In this document: piece by piece, positions 1 through 6,713 of the stretch | Position numbering within the stretch: the stretch's first letter is position 1 | How the letters are laid out: each line of letters opens with the position of its first letter | Origin: Clostridia bacterium | GTDB taxonomy: Bacteria > Bacillota > Clostridia > Oscillospirales > CAG-382 | Direction: 5' to 3' | Assembly (NCBI GenBank): GCA_017625615.1 | Contig: JAGAKP010000014.1 | Span: forward strand, 1 to 64,000 | DNA: 64,000 bases | Translations under genes and position numbers: made by a program | Notes under the pieces: model-generated | Database searches by the model: none | What the model saw: only the letters and a program-made list of their open reading frames with translations | What the model was told of the DNA's origin: nothing

Positions 1-1
1 G

Positions 2-208
2 TTCTGGTCCTTCGTGGATTACGTTATGTGCACCTCGCTGCGCAAAAACTCCACGGCGGCATCAAATTGCATCGGCTGCGGAAAGTGCGAAAAGCACTGC
101 CCGCAGGGAATAAACATCAGGGAACAGCTCAGGGACGCGAAAAAAGAGTTCGAGGGTCCCGTATACAAAACGGCGTGTAAGGTGTTAAAACGCTTTACAA
201 GGTTTTAA
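2..208 (+). CDS. Aldo/keto reductase-type oxidoreductase, C-terminal ferredoxin-like end (partial)
   Basis: Only the last 68 codons lie in the window. The frame is open from base 2, so the start is upstream. The visible part carries a classic 4Fe-4S motif, CIGCGKCEKHCPQ, and then a basic helix ending in KVLKRFTRF. A single Cx2Cx2Cx3CP cluster at the very C-terminus, followed by 'INIREQL', is typical of clostridial aldo/keto reductases fused to a ferredoxin-like tail. That assignment is inferred from the tail alone. A GTG at 14 is in frame but is not the likely start. A terminator hairpin follows at once. Confidence 0.7.
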   Translation, partial: FWSFVDYVMCTSLRKNSTAASNCIGCGKCEKHCPQGINIREQLRDAKKEFEGPVYKTACKVLKRFTRF

Positions 209-218
209 AAGAATAAGC

Positions 219-256
219 AAAAAAGGACTGCCCCAAACGGAACAGTCCTTTTGTGT
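219..256. terminator. Bidirectional terminator hairpin between convergent genes
   Basis: Ten-base arms at 221-230 and 243-252 (AAAAGGACTG / CAGTCCTTTT) flank a 12-base loop. The T run on the plus strand and the A run on the left make it usable from both directions. It sits between the stop at 208 and the convergent stop at 258. Confidence 0.75.
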
Positions 257-257
257 G

Positions 258-716
258 TCATAGAGCATCGCCAAACGTATCTAAAATTTTATATCTGTAA
301 TAGTTAGCTTGCCGTTCACTGACAGCGTTGCTTTGATCCAGATCCAAAGCCCACTGATAATAGTGAGTTATTTCATGAACGAGCGACGACAGTATTTGCT
401 CGTAAATTTCTTCTTTTGTATATTCATCCAACAGCTCCGGCTCAATTGCGGAAGGCACACGAATATTGGGAGGGCGTTTGGGATACCAGCGAAAGCTGCC
501 ATACGCCATAGCTCCGTTGCGTAGCATAACCTTTTCGCTATTCAAAATATAGACGTTGAGTGTTACGGGGAAAATATATGTTTTTCTGAGCCAGCTTGAA
601 AATGAAATATATTTCTGTCTTAAAGCGGGGTCTATTCCCTTTTCATAATGGAAAAATATTCCGCCTTCTTTAATATCAGCATTGCTCTTACGCTCAAAAT
701 TTTGCCATAAGTTCAT
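258..716 (-). CDS. HExxH metalloprotease-like hypothetical protein
   Basis: 152 aa, no signal peptide and no membrane segment. Residues 114-118 read HEITH, a zincin HExxH motif inside a predicted helix (SSLVHEITHYYQW). E134 in 'SERQANYYRYK' is well placed to be a third zinc ligand. The rest matches no family I can name; the size and motif position recall SprT-like or small M78-like peptidases, but this is inference. The start is ATG at 716 with only a weak ribosome binding site (GGTG). It is followed on the same strand by a terminator and preceded by the four-helix-bundle gene, 35 nt away. The gene looks AT-richer than the window average, which could mean a recent arrival. Confidence 0.6.
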   Translation of the reverse strand: MNLWQNFERKSNADIKEGGIFFHYEKGIDPALRQKYISFSSWLRKTYIFPVTLNVYILNSEKVMLRNGAMAYGSFRWYPKRPPNIRVPSAIEPELLDEYTKEEIYEQILSSLVHEITHYYQWALDLDQSNAVSERQANYYRYKILDTFGDAL

Positions 717-751
717 ATAAACACCGTTTTTCGTTTAAATTTGCAAAGAAA

Positions 752-1105
752 TCACTTTGAGTTTTTCTTTGCAGTATTAAGAGAAGCAATAAGTAAAATC
801 CGTATTGTGGCGCACGTACGGCTTATATTTTTGTATGTTTCCACATCAATATAATCGGTTTTATGTAACATATCAAGCCATCTGCGGGTTTCGCTGGCTT
901 CCTTTAATGCTATTTCCAATTTTGCTATAAAATCCGCACGGCTATGTCCATACTTACTTTCGGCAATGTTGGCACAGACGCTGGTTGCACTTCTGCCTAT
1001 TTGATTTGAAATAATATACTCTTTTTTGTTTCGCAGTTCCTTTACTAAATTTAACACGTCAACAGATAACTGCATAGATAAATCGGAAAGCTTATCTTCT
1101 TTCAT
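752..1105 (-). CDS. Four-helix-bundle protein of the 23S rRNA intervening-sequence (IVP/Avd-like) family
   Basis: 117 aa from the ATG at 1105, which has a strong GAGGTGA ribosome binding site. The frame remains open further upstream, but that part runs into the promoter and the stem-loops. Sequence features of the family are visible: 'LSMQLSVDVLNLVKEL', 'IGRSATSVCANIAES', 'DFIAKLEIALKEASETRRWLDML' and a final 'RILLIASLN'. Members are small all-helical proteins that form ring-like oligomers with a basic surface. Relatives occur inside 23S rRNA introns and as Avd accessory proteins of diversity-generating retroelements, but no reverse transcriptase or rRNA gene is visible here. The gene is preceded by an unusual array of stem-loops (1138-1315). 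Confidence 0.85.
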   Translation of the reverse strand: MKEDKLSDLSMQLSVDVLNLVKELRNKKEYIISNQIGRSATSVCANIAESKYGHSRADFIAKLEIALKEASETRRWLDMLHKTDYIDVETYKNISRTCATIRILLIASLNTAKKNSK

Positions 1106-1123
1106 TTTTATCACCTCGGTTAA

Positions 1124-1152
1124 ATTATAACATACGTTTGCGCAAAGCGCAA
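1124..1152 (-). promoter_or_regulatory. Promoter of the four-helix-bundle gene, -35 inside the first stem-loop
   Basis: On the minus strand TATAAT lies at 1129-1124 and TTGCGC at 1152-1147, with exactly 17 bases between. The -35 is one arm of the first stem-loop (1138-1152), so hairpin formation or a protein bound to it could affect transcription. The initiation point would be near 1117, giving a very short leader. Confidence 0.6.
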
Positions 1153-1315
1153 CACAGTTGATGCGAAGCATCACATCGTTTGCCGAAAGGCAACCTCGTT
1201 TGCGCGAAGCGCAACTTCATTTTGTGTCCGCCATAAGGGCGGAACGATGTTGACCTGAAGGTCAAACGAAGTTTGCGGCGTTGCCGCAAAACGATGTTGT
1301 GTCCTGCGGACACAA
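1138..1315. repeat. Array of eight short stem-loops with conserved 6-base linkers
   Basis: Eight perfect or near-perfect stem-loops follow one another: 1138-1152, 1159-1173, 1180-1193, 1200-1214, 1227-1243, 1250-1265, 1272-1290 and 1297-1315. Stems are 5-8 bp, loops are 3-5 nt (often GAA or GAAA), and most arms begin TTG and end CAA. Stem sequences differ, so this is not a simple repeat. Linkers are short and related: CATCGT (1174-1179), CCTCGT (1194-1199), ACGATG (1244-1249), ACGAAG (1266-1271), ACGATG (1291-1296). The left-half linkers are the reverse complement of the right-half ones, so a multi-branched fold of the whole block is possible. No gene can be supported across it. Confidence 0.85.
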
Positions 1316-1320
1316 ACACA

Positions 1321-1350
1321 AAAACCCAAGTCAAATAGACTTGGGTTTTT
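1321..1350 (-). terminator. Terminator of tRNA-Arg
   Basis: Arms ACCCAAGTC (1324-1332) and GACTTGGGT (1339-1347) flank a 6-base loop. T runs lie on both sides; on the minus strand it follows the tRNA 3' end by 2-3 bases. Confidence 0.75.
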
Positions 1351-1352
1351 GG

Positions 1353-1429
1353 TGGCACGCCATAAGGGATTCGAACCCCTGACCTTTTGGTTCGTAGCCA
1401 AACACTCTATCCAGCTGAGCTAATGGCGC
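1353..1429 (-). tRNA. tRNA-Arg(ACG)
   Basis: A 77-nt cloverleaf reading on the minus strand from 1429. The acceptor arms GCGCCAT and ATGGCGT pair with a first G-U. There is a D-arm (AGCTC...GAGT), an anticodon stem TTTGG/CCAAA with loop CTACGAA giving anticodon ACG, and a T-arm with GGTTCGAATCC. The 3' CCA is encoded at 1355-1353. The A of ACG is normally deaminated to inosine so that CGU, CGC and CGA are read. Confidence 0.95.
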
Positions 1430-1444
1430 AAATCAGCATTTGCA

Positions 1445-1473
1445 ATTATACCTCTAAACGGGGAAAATGTCAA
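1445..1473 (-). promoter_or_regulatory. Promoter of tRNA-Arg
   Basis: Perfect consensus on the minus strand: TTGACA at 1473-1468, 17 bases, TATAAT at 1450-1445. The tRNA 5' end lies 15 bases beyond the -10. Confidence 0.85.
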
Positions 1474-1500
1474 GTGCTTTTTGAAATAAATTTAATATGA

Positions 1501-2157
1501 TTATTTTGTTTTTTCAAGCTCGTCGAGGCGCTTGCGGATACTATCCAATTCAGCGGCGATGGGGTCGGGAATATGGATCTGATCCAATTCCTCGGAGCAG
1601 GGCTTTTTGCCCGAGCATATATTCCGCGCGGGGACGCCCACTGCGGTTGCGTTTGCGGGAACCTCGTGAAGGACCACCGCGCCTGCGGCGATCTTTGCGT
1701 TATCCCCTACCGTGAAGGGACCCAGCACCTTTGCGCCCGCACCCACCATTACGTTATTGCCGAGGGTGGGATGTCGTTTACCCGTATGCTTACCCGTACC
1801 GCCCAAGGTTACGCCCTGATAAATAGTACAGTTATCCCCTACCACTGCCGTTTCGCCTATGACTACGCCGCTGCCGTGGTCGATAAACACGCCCTTGCCG
1901 ATCTGCGCGGCAGGATGGATCTCCACCCCCGTGACGGCGCGATTGAGCTGGCTTATTGCGCGGGCAGAAAGTGTTTTGCCGTTTTTATGGAGCTTGTGTG
2001 CGGCGCGGTGAAGGAGGACTGCGTGAAGTCCCGAATAGAGCAAAAGCACCTCCGCATCGCTGGCGGCGGCAGGGTCACGCTCGCGAATGGCGCGAACCTC
2101 GTCCTTTACGCTTTTTATAATACCTGTAATTTCTGTGTTTCCGATAAAGATCTTCAT
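1501..2157 (-). CDS. cysE: Serine O-acetyltransferase
   Basis: 218 aa. It transfers acetyl from acetyl-CoA to L-serine, giving O-acetylserine for cysteine synthesis. The C-terminal two thirds is a left-handed beta-helix of hexapeptide repeats ('GVFIDHGSGVVIGETAVVGDNCTIYQGVTLGG'), with the catalytic 'DHG' and 'GKRHPTLGNNVMVGAGAKVLG' segments of the family. The ATG at 2157 is chosen because AGGTGG lies 5 nt upstream; the GTG at 2166 would overlap that site. The preceding gene on this strand ends at 2167, so the two are probably cotranscribed. No T-box or other leader is visible directly upstream. Confidence 0.95.
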   Translation of the reverse strand: MKIFIGNTEITGIIKSVKDEVRAIRERDPAAASDAEVLLLYSGLHAVLLHRAAHKLHKNGKTLSARAISQLNRAVTGVEIHPAAQIGKGVFIDHGSGVVIGETAVVGDNCTIYQGVTLGGTGKHTGKRHPTLGNNVMVGAGAKVLGPFTVGDNAKIAAGAVVLHEVPANATAVGVPARNICSGKKPCSEELDQIHIPDPIAAELDSIRKRLDELEKTK

Positions 2158-2166
2158 AAATACCAC

Positions 2167-2805
2167 CTATTTAACAGAGGGAGCGGATATGCCCGTGATA
2201 ACTGCATCGGTTTTCGTAACGAAGACCGTGTAATATACGGGAATAACGGTGCCGTTTTCAAGGTCACTGCGGAAGGTGCCGTTGTTATCCATTATACGGT
2301 AGCGGACGGAATAAAGTTCCGTGTAGCCGCCGTCGGCGCTTTCGCGGCTTTCGAGAGTGACCGAAATATCGTACAGCTTTTGCATGGTGAATTTTTCGGG
2401 CAGGATAGCCGTCTTTTTGAAGGCTTCCGAAAAGAAGGAGGGATAAAGAGCATGATCTCCCTTTATTACGCAATTAAAATAATTATAAAACATTTCCCCT
2501 GCGGGAGAGAAGGTAAGATAATTCTCTGCGGTGATAAATTCACCGTCGCCGTCAAAGGTGAAGAAAACCTCCCGCTGTTTGGAAATATATTTTTCATCCT
2601 CAAAGATATCCTCGGTATAATCGGGCTCGGCAAGGGAAATATCCCCGTTGCCGGTAAGGTTTTGGGTATCGACCTTGGGAGTCAATAACGCCGAAATACC
2701 CGTGACGGCAAAGAAAAGCGCCAACACGGCTAAAACCGAAGAAAGTATTATTATGATCAGCTTTTTCTTGTTTTTCAACAGTGACACCACACAAAATAAA
2801 TTCAA
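2167..2805 (-). CDS. Membrane-anchored hypothetical protein
   Basis: 212 aa. It has a basic N-terminus (LKNKKK), one hydrophobic segment at about residues 16-38 (LIIIILSSVLAVLALFFAV) and then a roughly 170-residue outer domain rich in aromatic and acidic residues. I recognise no domain. The start is uncertain: TTG at 2805 has no good ribosome binding site, and the nearby GTG codons (2790-2787) are alternatives. It lies between a sugar-isomerase-like gene and cysE on the same strand. The link to cysteine synthesis is positional only. Confidence 0.6.
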   Translation of the reverse strand: MNLFCVVSLLKNKKKLIIIILSSVLAVLALFFAVTGISALLTPKVDTQNLTGNGDISLAEPDYTEDIFEDEKYISKQREVFFTFDGDGEFITAENYLTFSPAGEMFYNYFNCVIKGDHALYPSFFSEAFKKTAILPEKFTMQKLYDISVTLESRESADGGYTELYSVRYRIMDNNGTFRSDLENGTVIPVYYTVFVTKTDAVITGISAPSVK

Positions 2806-2836
2806 GGAAGGGCGCGGAAAAACGCAAGCCCTTCCT
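2804..2836. terminator. Intergenic hairpin, possible attenuator
   Basis: Arms GGAAGGGC (near 2806-2813) and GCCCTTCC (near 2827-2834) flank a 13-14 base loop in the short gap between the isomerase-like gene and the membrane protein. There is no clear T run on the minus strand, so it may only partly terminate or may shape mRNA ends. Confidence 0.45.
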
Positions 2837-2859
2837 CAAAGCTAAATACGAAAAAGATA

Positions 2860-3735
2860 TTATTCGCAGAATCTCTTGAGATTTTCGTAGCCGATGGAGA
2901 TACCCTTGATAGGATCCTCCATACCCTCGAACTCGATGTTTATAAATCCGTCGTAGCCTACGCCCTTGAGAATGTTAACACACTGTCTTACGGGGATATC
3001 GCCGTGACCGATTATAGAGCCGCGGAGGTAGTTGCCGCCTCTGGAGCGGAACCAGCCTGCGCCGGGGTTTTCGCCTGCGCCGTTCTTCTTGTGGAAATCC
3101 TTTGCGTGAACGTGGAAAGCATAAGGAGCCATTACGCCTACGGAATAAGGGCTGTCAGCATCTGCGCAAGCAAAGTTACCCATATCAACCAGTGCGCCGA
3201 AATTGGGATGGTTTACGGTGTTTACAAGCTTTTCAACACGGGTGGGATCCTGAACGAAGAAGCCGTGGTTTTCAACGCAGGTCTTGATACCCTTGGTAGC
3301 TGCGTATTCGGTAACGGCACGGTAGCCTGCCGCAACGCGCTCTACCACTGAATCAAAGCTTCTGCCGGTCTTTACGGAATAAGGATAACCGGGGGTTGCG
3401 TCGTGACGCATTACGCTTACGCCGTATGCAGCCGCAACGTCAACGAGGTCCTTAACGCGGTCGATCTCCTTCTGAAGGTCTCCGCCGGAGCCGTTGAGGA
3501 AATCACTGCCTACGCAAAAGCAAACTGCCTCGATACCGACCTGCTTACAGTAATCGCCTATATCCTTTGCGTATGCGATATATTCGTCCTTATCGGCAAA
3601 GGTCTTGCAGGTGCCTTCTACTATGTCAAGACCCTCAAAGCCGATCTCTTTTGCCTTATCGATACAGCCCTTTACGCCAAGCTTATCGTCGGAAGCGTAT
3701 TCGTGGAAGCTGTAAAGACTAACACCAATTTTCAT
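2860..3735 (-). CDS. Sugar phosphate isomerase/epimerase-family TIM-barrel protein
   Basis: 291 aa, the usual length for the xylose-isomerase-like TIM-barrel (AP endonuclease 2) family. Likely metal ligands sit in the expected strands: 'CVENHG', 'ALVDMGNF', 'HVHAKDF' and 'FINIEFEG'. Such enzymes interconvert ketoses or inositol derivatives; the substrate cannot be told from sequence. No signal peptide is present, so it is cytosolic. ATG at 3735 follows AAGGAGT. Upstream lie two 92-bp intergenic repeats, and downstream a hairpin precedes the next gene. Confidence 0.8.
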   Translation of the reverse strand: MKIGVSLYSFHEYASDDKLGVKGCIDKAKEIGFEGLDIVEGTCKTFADKDEYIAYAKDIGDYCKQVGIEAVCFCVGSDFLNGSGGDLQKEIDRVKDLVDVAAAYGVSVMRHDATPGYPYSVKTGRSFDSVVERVAAGYRAVTEYAATKGIKTCVENHGFFVQDPTRVEKLVNTVNHPNFGALVDMGNFACADADSPYSVGVMAPYAFHVHAKDFHKKNGAGENPGAGWFRSRGGNYLRGSIIGHGDIPVRQCVNILKGVGYDGFINIEFEGMEDPIKGISIGYENLKRFCE

Positions 3736-3763
3736 AACGTTTTACTCCTTGTGTATTATTGAT

Positions 3764-3946
3764 TTAAAAGAACGGGTATCCCCGGAAGTGCACCCCAAAA
3801 AACTGCGTTTTTCGGGGACCCCGCGAGAGGTGAGCCCGATTGGTTATATTCGGAATTAAAAGTTCGGGTATCCCCGGGATGCACCCCAAAAAACTGCGTT
3901 TTTCGGGGACCCCGCGAGGGGTGAGCCCGATTGGTTGTGATCTGAT
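3764..3946. repeat. Tandem 92/91-bp intergenic repeat (two copies)
   Basis: Copy A runs 3764-3855 and copy B 3856-3946; they differ at few positions. Each starts TTAAAAG, then CGGGTATCCCC, then a hairpin block (3791-3823, 3882-3914) whose minus strand is framed as CGGGGTCCCCG...TTGGGGTG, and ends GTGAGCCCGATTGG. A third, partial copy starts at 3947 and turns into the terminator of the CBM9-like lipoprotein. The same frame recurs at 28838-28873 with a different hairpin inside. No coding potential is visible. Confidence 0.85.
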
Positions 3947-3952
3947 TTAAAA

Positions 3953-3986
3953 GAACGGGTACCCCCGGTTAGTTGGGGATACCCGA
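3953..3986 (-). terminator. Terminator of the CBM9-like lipoprotein gene
   Basis: Arms at 3956-3966 and 3975-3985 (CGGGTACCCCC / GGGGATACCCG) pair with one mismatch. On the minus strand the hairpin is followed by TTCTTTTAAAT. The right arm is also complementary to the CGGGTATCCCC segments of both upstream repeat copies. Confidence 0.7.
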
Positions 3987-4006
3987 GTAAAGGTAAAGTA
4001 TGTTAA

Positions 4007-5341
4007 TTACTTAATGGTTACGGTAGCCATCTTGGAAAGGTCGTTACGACCGATGATACCGCCGCCGTTACGCATTCTGAGGTTGATCCAGGAATCTGCA
4101 CCGCTGTCAGGTCTTGCGTTGATGGAGTAGGAGAAGCCGATCTGAGTGCCTACGGTAGGAGCTGCCTCAAAGCCGAGTTCTTCCCAAGAAATCTTTGCTT
4201 CGTAGATGGTCTGCTGGTTAGCTTCGTCACGAACTACCATAAAGGTGTCTTCAGCGGGCTTGGTTGCTCCCATGAATGCCTCGGAAACTGCAACGCCGTC
4301 GTTGGTAACAGCGTAGCCGTACTGTCCGATCACGCCGTCGTTTTGAGCCTGCATGTTCATACCTGTTCCGGAACCATGGTCATAGTACTGAGAAATGTAA
4401 TCGCTGGTAGGAGCCTTAGTGGAAATGTTGACCTGAATGGAGCATTCGTTCCAAAGGCCGGTGGTATCGGGAGCGTAGTGGTAATCCATACCAACTACAA
4501 CTGCGAAATAGAGATATTCAGCGTCATAGGAGAGGTAGAGGTCGCCTACGATGTCATAATTCTCGGTCTTTGCGAACTGAGAGTAGTCCCAGATATCATT
4601 GTCGATTTCAGCGTGGTCAACAGCTGCTGCATATTCGTTTGCGCTGATCTTACCGTCCTGAACGGGAGCGGTAGAAGCGTAAGTAGCATCCCAGTTGATA
4701 GCCTTAACCTGAATACCGTGGGGGAAGATATCTTCGCTATCGGTGTATGCTGCCATAACCTTGATAACTGCTTCCTGATACTTGTGAGCGCAAACAACGA
4801 AGCCGTCTGCGGGAATGTTAACTGCTGCGGAAGCTTCGCCTACTGCGTAGTAAGCGGTCTTAACGTAACCGAACAGGGGCTTTGCCTGATATGTAGCTAC
4901 GAGAACTGCATAGTCTTCAAGTCCTGCGGGAGTAGCTGCGCCGTAGCGAGCGTCATAAAGAACAACTGCGCCGTAAGCGAGGTCAGTGTTGTAGCCGGTA
5001 AGAGAGAAGGAGGTGCCGTCGTTTGCATGGTCGGAAGTGGAAGCGGTACCGAAGGATACGAACTTGTTGGTGAATTCGGGAATTTCAACAGTTTCGCCGG
5101 TGGAAGGATCTACGATGGGTTCTTCGGAAACTTCTTCAGATACTTCGGGTTCTTCGGTGGAAGAATCCTCATCTGCGGGAGTAGAATCCTCATCTGCGGG
5201 TTCGGATTCGTCTACGGGTGTGGATTCGCCTGCAACGGAAGAATCGTCGCCTGCGGGGGTTTTGGATGTCTCATCGCTGTTACAAGCGCAAAGAGCAACA
5301 AGCATAACTGCAACGAGAAGGAAAGCTAATACCTTTTTCAT
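4007..5341 (-). CDS. Lipoprotein with a CBM9/DOMON-like C-terminal domain
   Basis: 444 aa. A signal peptide ends in lipobox LCAC with Cys20 as the lipid anchor. Residues 21-85 are an acidic Ser/Thr/Pro/Glu linker (repeated 'PADEDS', 'EEVSEEP'). The C-terminal 200 residues resemble family 9 carbohydrate-binding / DOMON beta-sandwiches: 'DNDIWDYSQF', 'GDLYLSYDAEYLYFAVVV', 'WNECSIQVNI', ending 'GRNDLSKMATVTI'. The middle segment is unassigned. The protein should sit on the outer face of the membrane and may bind a sugar or haem-like ligand; that role is inferred. ATG at 5341 has AAGGAG upstream. Confidence 0.75.
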   Translation of the reverse strand: MKKVLAFLLVAVMLVALCACNSDETSKTPAGDDSSVAGESTPVDESEPADEDSTPADEDSSTEEPEVSEEVSEEPIVDPSTGETVEIPEFTNKFVSFGTASTSDHANDGTSFSLTGYNTDLAYGAVVLYDARYGAATPAGLEDYAVLVATYQAKPLFGYVKTAYYAVGEASAAVNIPADGFVVCAHKYQEAVIKVMAAYTDSEDIFPHGIQVKAINWDATYASTAPVQDGKISANEYAAAVDHAEIDNDIWDYSQFAKTENYDIVGDLYLSYDAEYLYFAVVVGMDYHYAPDTTGLWNECSIQVNISTKAPTSDYISQYYDHGSGTGMNMQAQNDGVIGQYGYAVTNDGVAVSEAFMGATKPAEDTFMVVRDEANQQTIYEAKISWEELGFEAAPTVGTQIGFSYSINARPDSGADSWINLRMRNGGGIIGRNDLSKMATVTIK

Positions 5342-5396
5342 TGTTTTTTCTCCTTTTTGATTTTAGATTGGTTAAAAACAATCTTGATTACACTAA

Positions 5397-5425
5397 ATGA
5401 TAACACAGTTTTATGCAAATTGCAA
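5397..5425 (-). promoter_or_regulatory. Candidate promoter of the CBM9-like lipoprotein gene
   Basis: Minus strand TTGCAA (5425-5420), 17 bases, TATCAT (5402-5397). The same TTGCAA -35 recurs before asnS and the ADP-ribosylglycohydrolase-family gene. Confidence 0.5.
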
Positions 5426-5455
5426 TAGCATTATGGTAATCTTTTAAATTAGCTT

Positions 5456-6694
5456 TTACTGTTCTGCGCAGGCGAGCTTTACACAGCAGCACAGAACGGG
5501 AAGTGCTTTTCCAAGCTCCTCAAGAGACGGGAAGGTAGGAGCGATACGAATAACGTTATCGTCGGGGTTATTGCCGTAAGGATGGGTTGCGCCTGCGGGG
5601 GTAAGTTTTAAGCCTGCCTCTGCCGCAAGAGAAACTATACGCTTTGCTTTTCCCTTGGGGGTGTACAGTGCAAGGAAGTAGCCACCCTTGGGGTTGGTCC
5701 ACCAAACGCCGTCCACGTCGGAAAGCTCCTCGGTAAAGGCGCGGCGGACAAGCTCGAACTTGGGTCTGATAAGGCTTAAATGAACGCCCATCTGTGCCTT
5801 GATATCGTCAAAGGTACGGAACACGCGCGCGTGGCGGAGCTGATTAAGCTTATCGGGGCCGACGGTCTGTATTGCCAATTCCTTGAGTATACGCTGTACG
5901 TTTGCGCGGGAGGAGGCGATGCAGGAGATGCCTGCGCCGGGGAAGGATATTTTAGAAGTGGAAGCGAAGATAAAGAATCTGTCCTCGTTACCGCACTTTT
6001 TGGCTTCGTGAAGCACCTCGAGAAGGTAATCGGGATGGTCGGTAAGGTCGTGCCATACGTATGCGTTATCCCAGAACACGCGGAAGTCCTTTGCCGCAGT
6101 CTTCATTCTGGCAAAGCGGCGAACAGTTTCGTCGGAATAAGTAATGCCCGAGGGGTTGGAGTACTTGGGAACGCACCAGATGCCCTTTATGGTCTCGTCC
6201 TCTGCAACAAGCTTTTCAACCATATCCATATCGGGGCCGTCCTCGTTCATGGGGACGTTGATCATATTGATATTGAAGTATTCGCAGATGGCAAAATGAC
6301 GGTCGTAACCGGGAACGGGACAAAGGAAGGAGACCTTATCGTATTTAGCCCAAGGCTTCATACCGTCAACTACTCCGTGGCTCATTGCGCGGGCGATGGT
6401 ATCGTACATAAGGTTAAGAGATGAGTTGCCGCCTACGATTATCTCGTGCATGGTAAGACCGAGCATAGAGGCGAAAAGACGCTTGGATTCGTCGATACCG
6501 TCAAGACCGCCGTAGTTACAGCAGTCAACGCCGTTTTCGGATATACATTCCTCACGGGTGGTGACGGCGGTAAGGAGGCGCTCCATCGTGTCAAGCTGTT
6601 CCTTGGAGGGCTTGCCGCGGGACATATCCAGCTGCAGACCCATGGATTTATACTGTTCGTACTCCGCGCGGAGTGCGTTAAGATCAAGATTCAT
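5456..6694 (-). CDS. PLP-dependent aminotransferase (class I, aspartate-aminotransferase-like subgroup)
   Basis: 412 aa. A fold-type I aminotransferase: 'IIVGGNSSLNLMYDT' near residue 90 (phosphate-binding region), 'WCVPKYSNPSG', 'VFWDNAYVWHDL' and 'FIFASTSKISFPGAGISC', where the Lys should form the Schiff base with PLP. It belongs to the long subgroup with N-terminal 'QLDMSRGKPS'. The amino donor is probably aspartate or alanine, but substrate is not decidable here. It lies 19 nt after asnS on the same strand. That could place aspartate/asparagine supply next to asparaginyl-tRNA synthesis, an inference from position. ATG at 6694 follows AGGTGAT. Confidence 0.9.
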   Translation of the reverse strand: MNLDLNALRAEYEQYKSMGLQLDMSRGKPSKEQLDTMERLLTAVTTREECISENGVDCCNYGGLDGIDESKRLFASMLGLTMHEIIVGGNSSLNLMYDTIARAMSHGVVDGMKPWAKYDKVSFLCPVPGYDRHFAICEYFNINMINVPMNEDGPDMDMVEKLVAEDETIKGIWCVPKYSNPSGITYSDETVRRFARMKTAAKDFRVFWDNAYVWHDLTDHPDYLLEVLHEAKKCGNEDRFFIFASTSKISFPGAGISCIASSRANVQRILKELAIQTVGPDKLNQLRHARVFRTFDDIKAQMGVHLSLIRPKFELVRRAFTEELSDVDGVWWTNPKGGYFLALYTPKGKAKRIVSLAAEAGLKLTPAGATHPYGNNPDDNVIRIAPTFPSLEELGKALPVLCCCVKLACAEQ

Positions 6695-6713
6695 TGTTTA
6701 TCACCTGTGAAAA

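Noticed and set aside
752..1105. A diversity-generating retroelement accessory gene (Avd)
   Set aside because: No reverse transcriptase, template repeat or variable repeat is present within the window; only the protein family relation remains.
1138..1315. CRISPR array
   Set aside because: The repeated feature is the hairpin shape, not the sequence; units are about 20 nt with no spacers, and no cas gene is nearby.
1125..1401. Two overlapping minus-strand open frames of 76-77 codons across the hairpin array and tRNA-Arg
   Set aside because: They read through the tRNA and the stem-loops; the products are low in plausible protein features. The array is non-coding.
3764..3946. CRISPR array or insertion-sequence ends
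   Set aside because: Only two whole units in direct tandem without spacers, no transposase and no target duplications.
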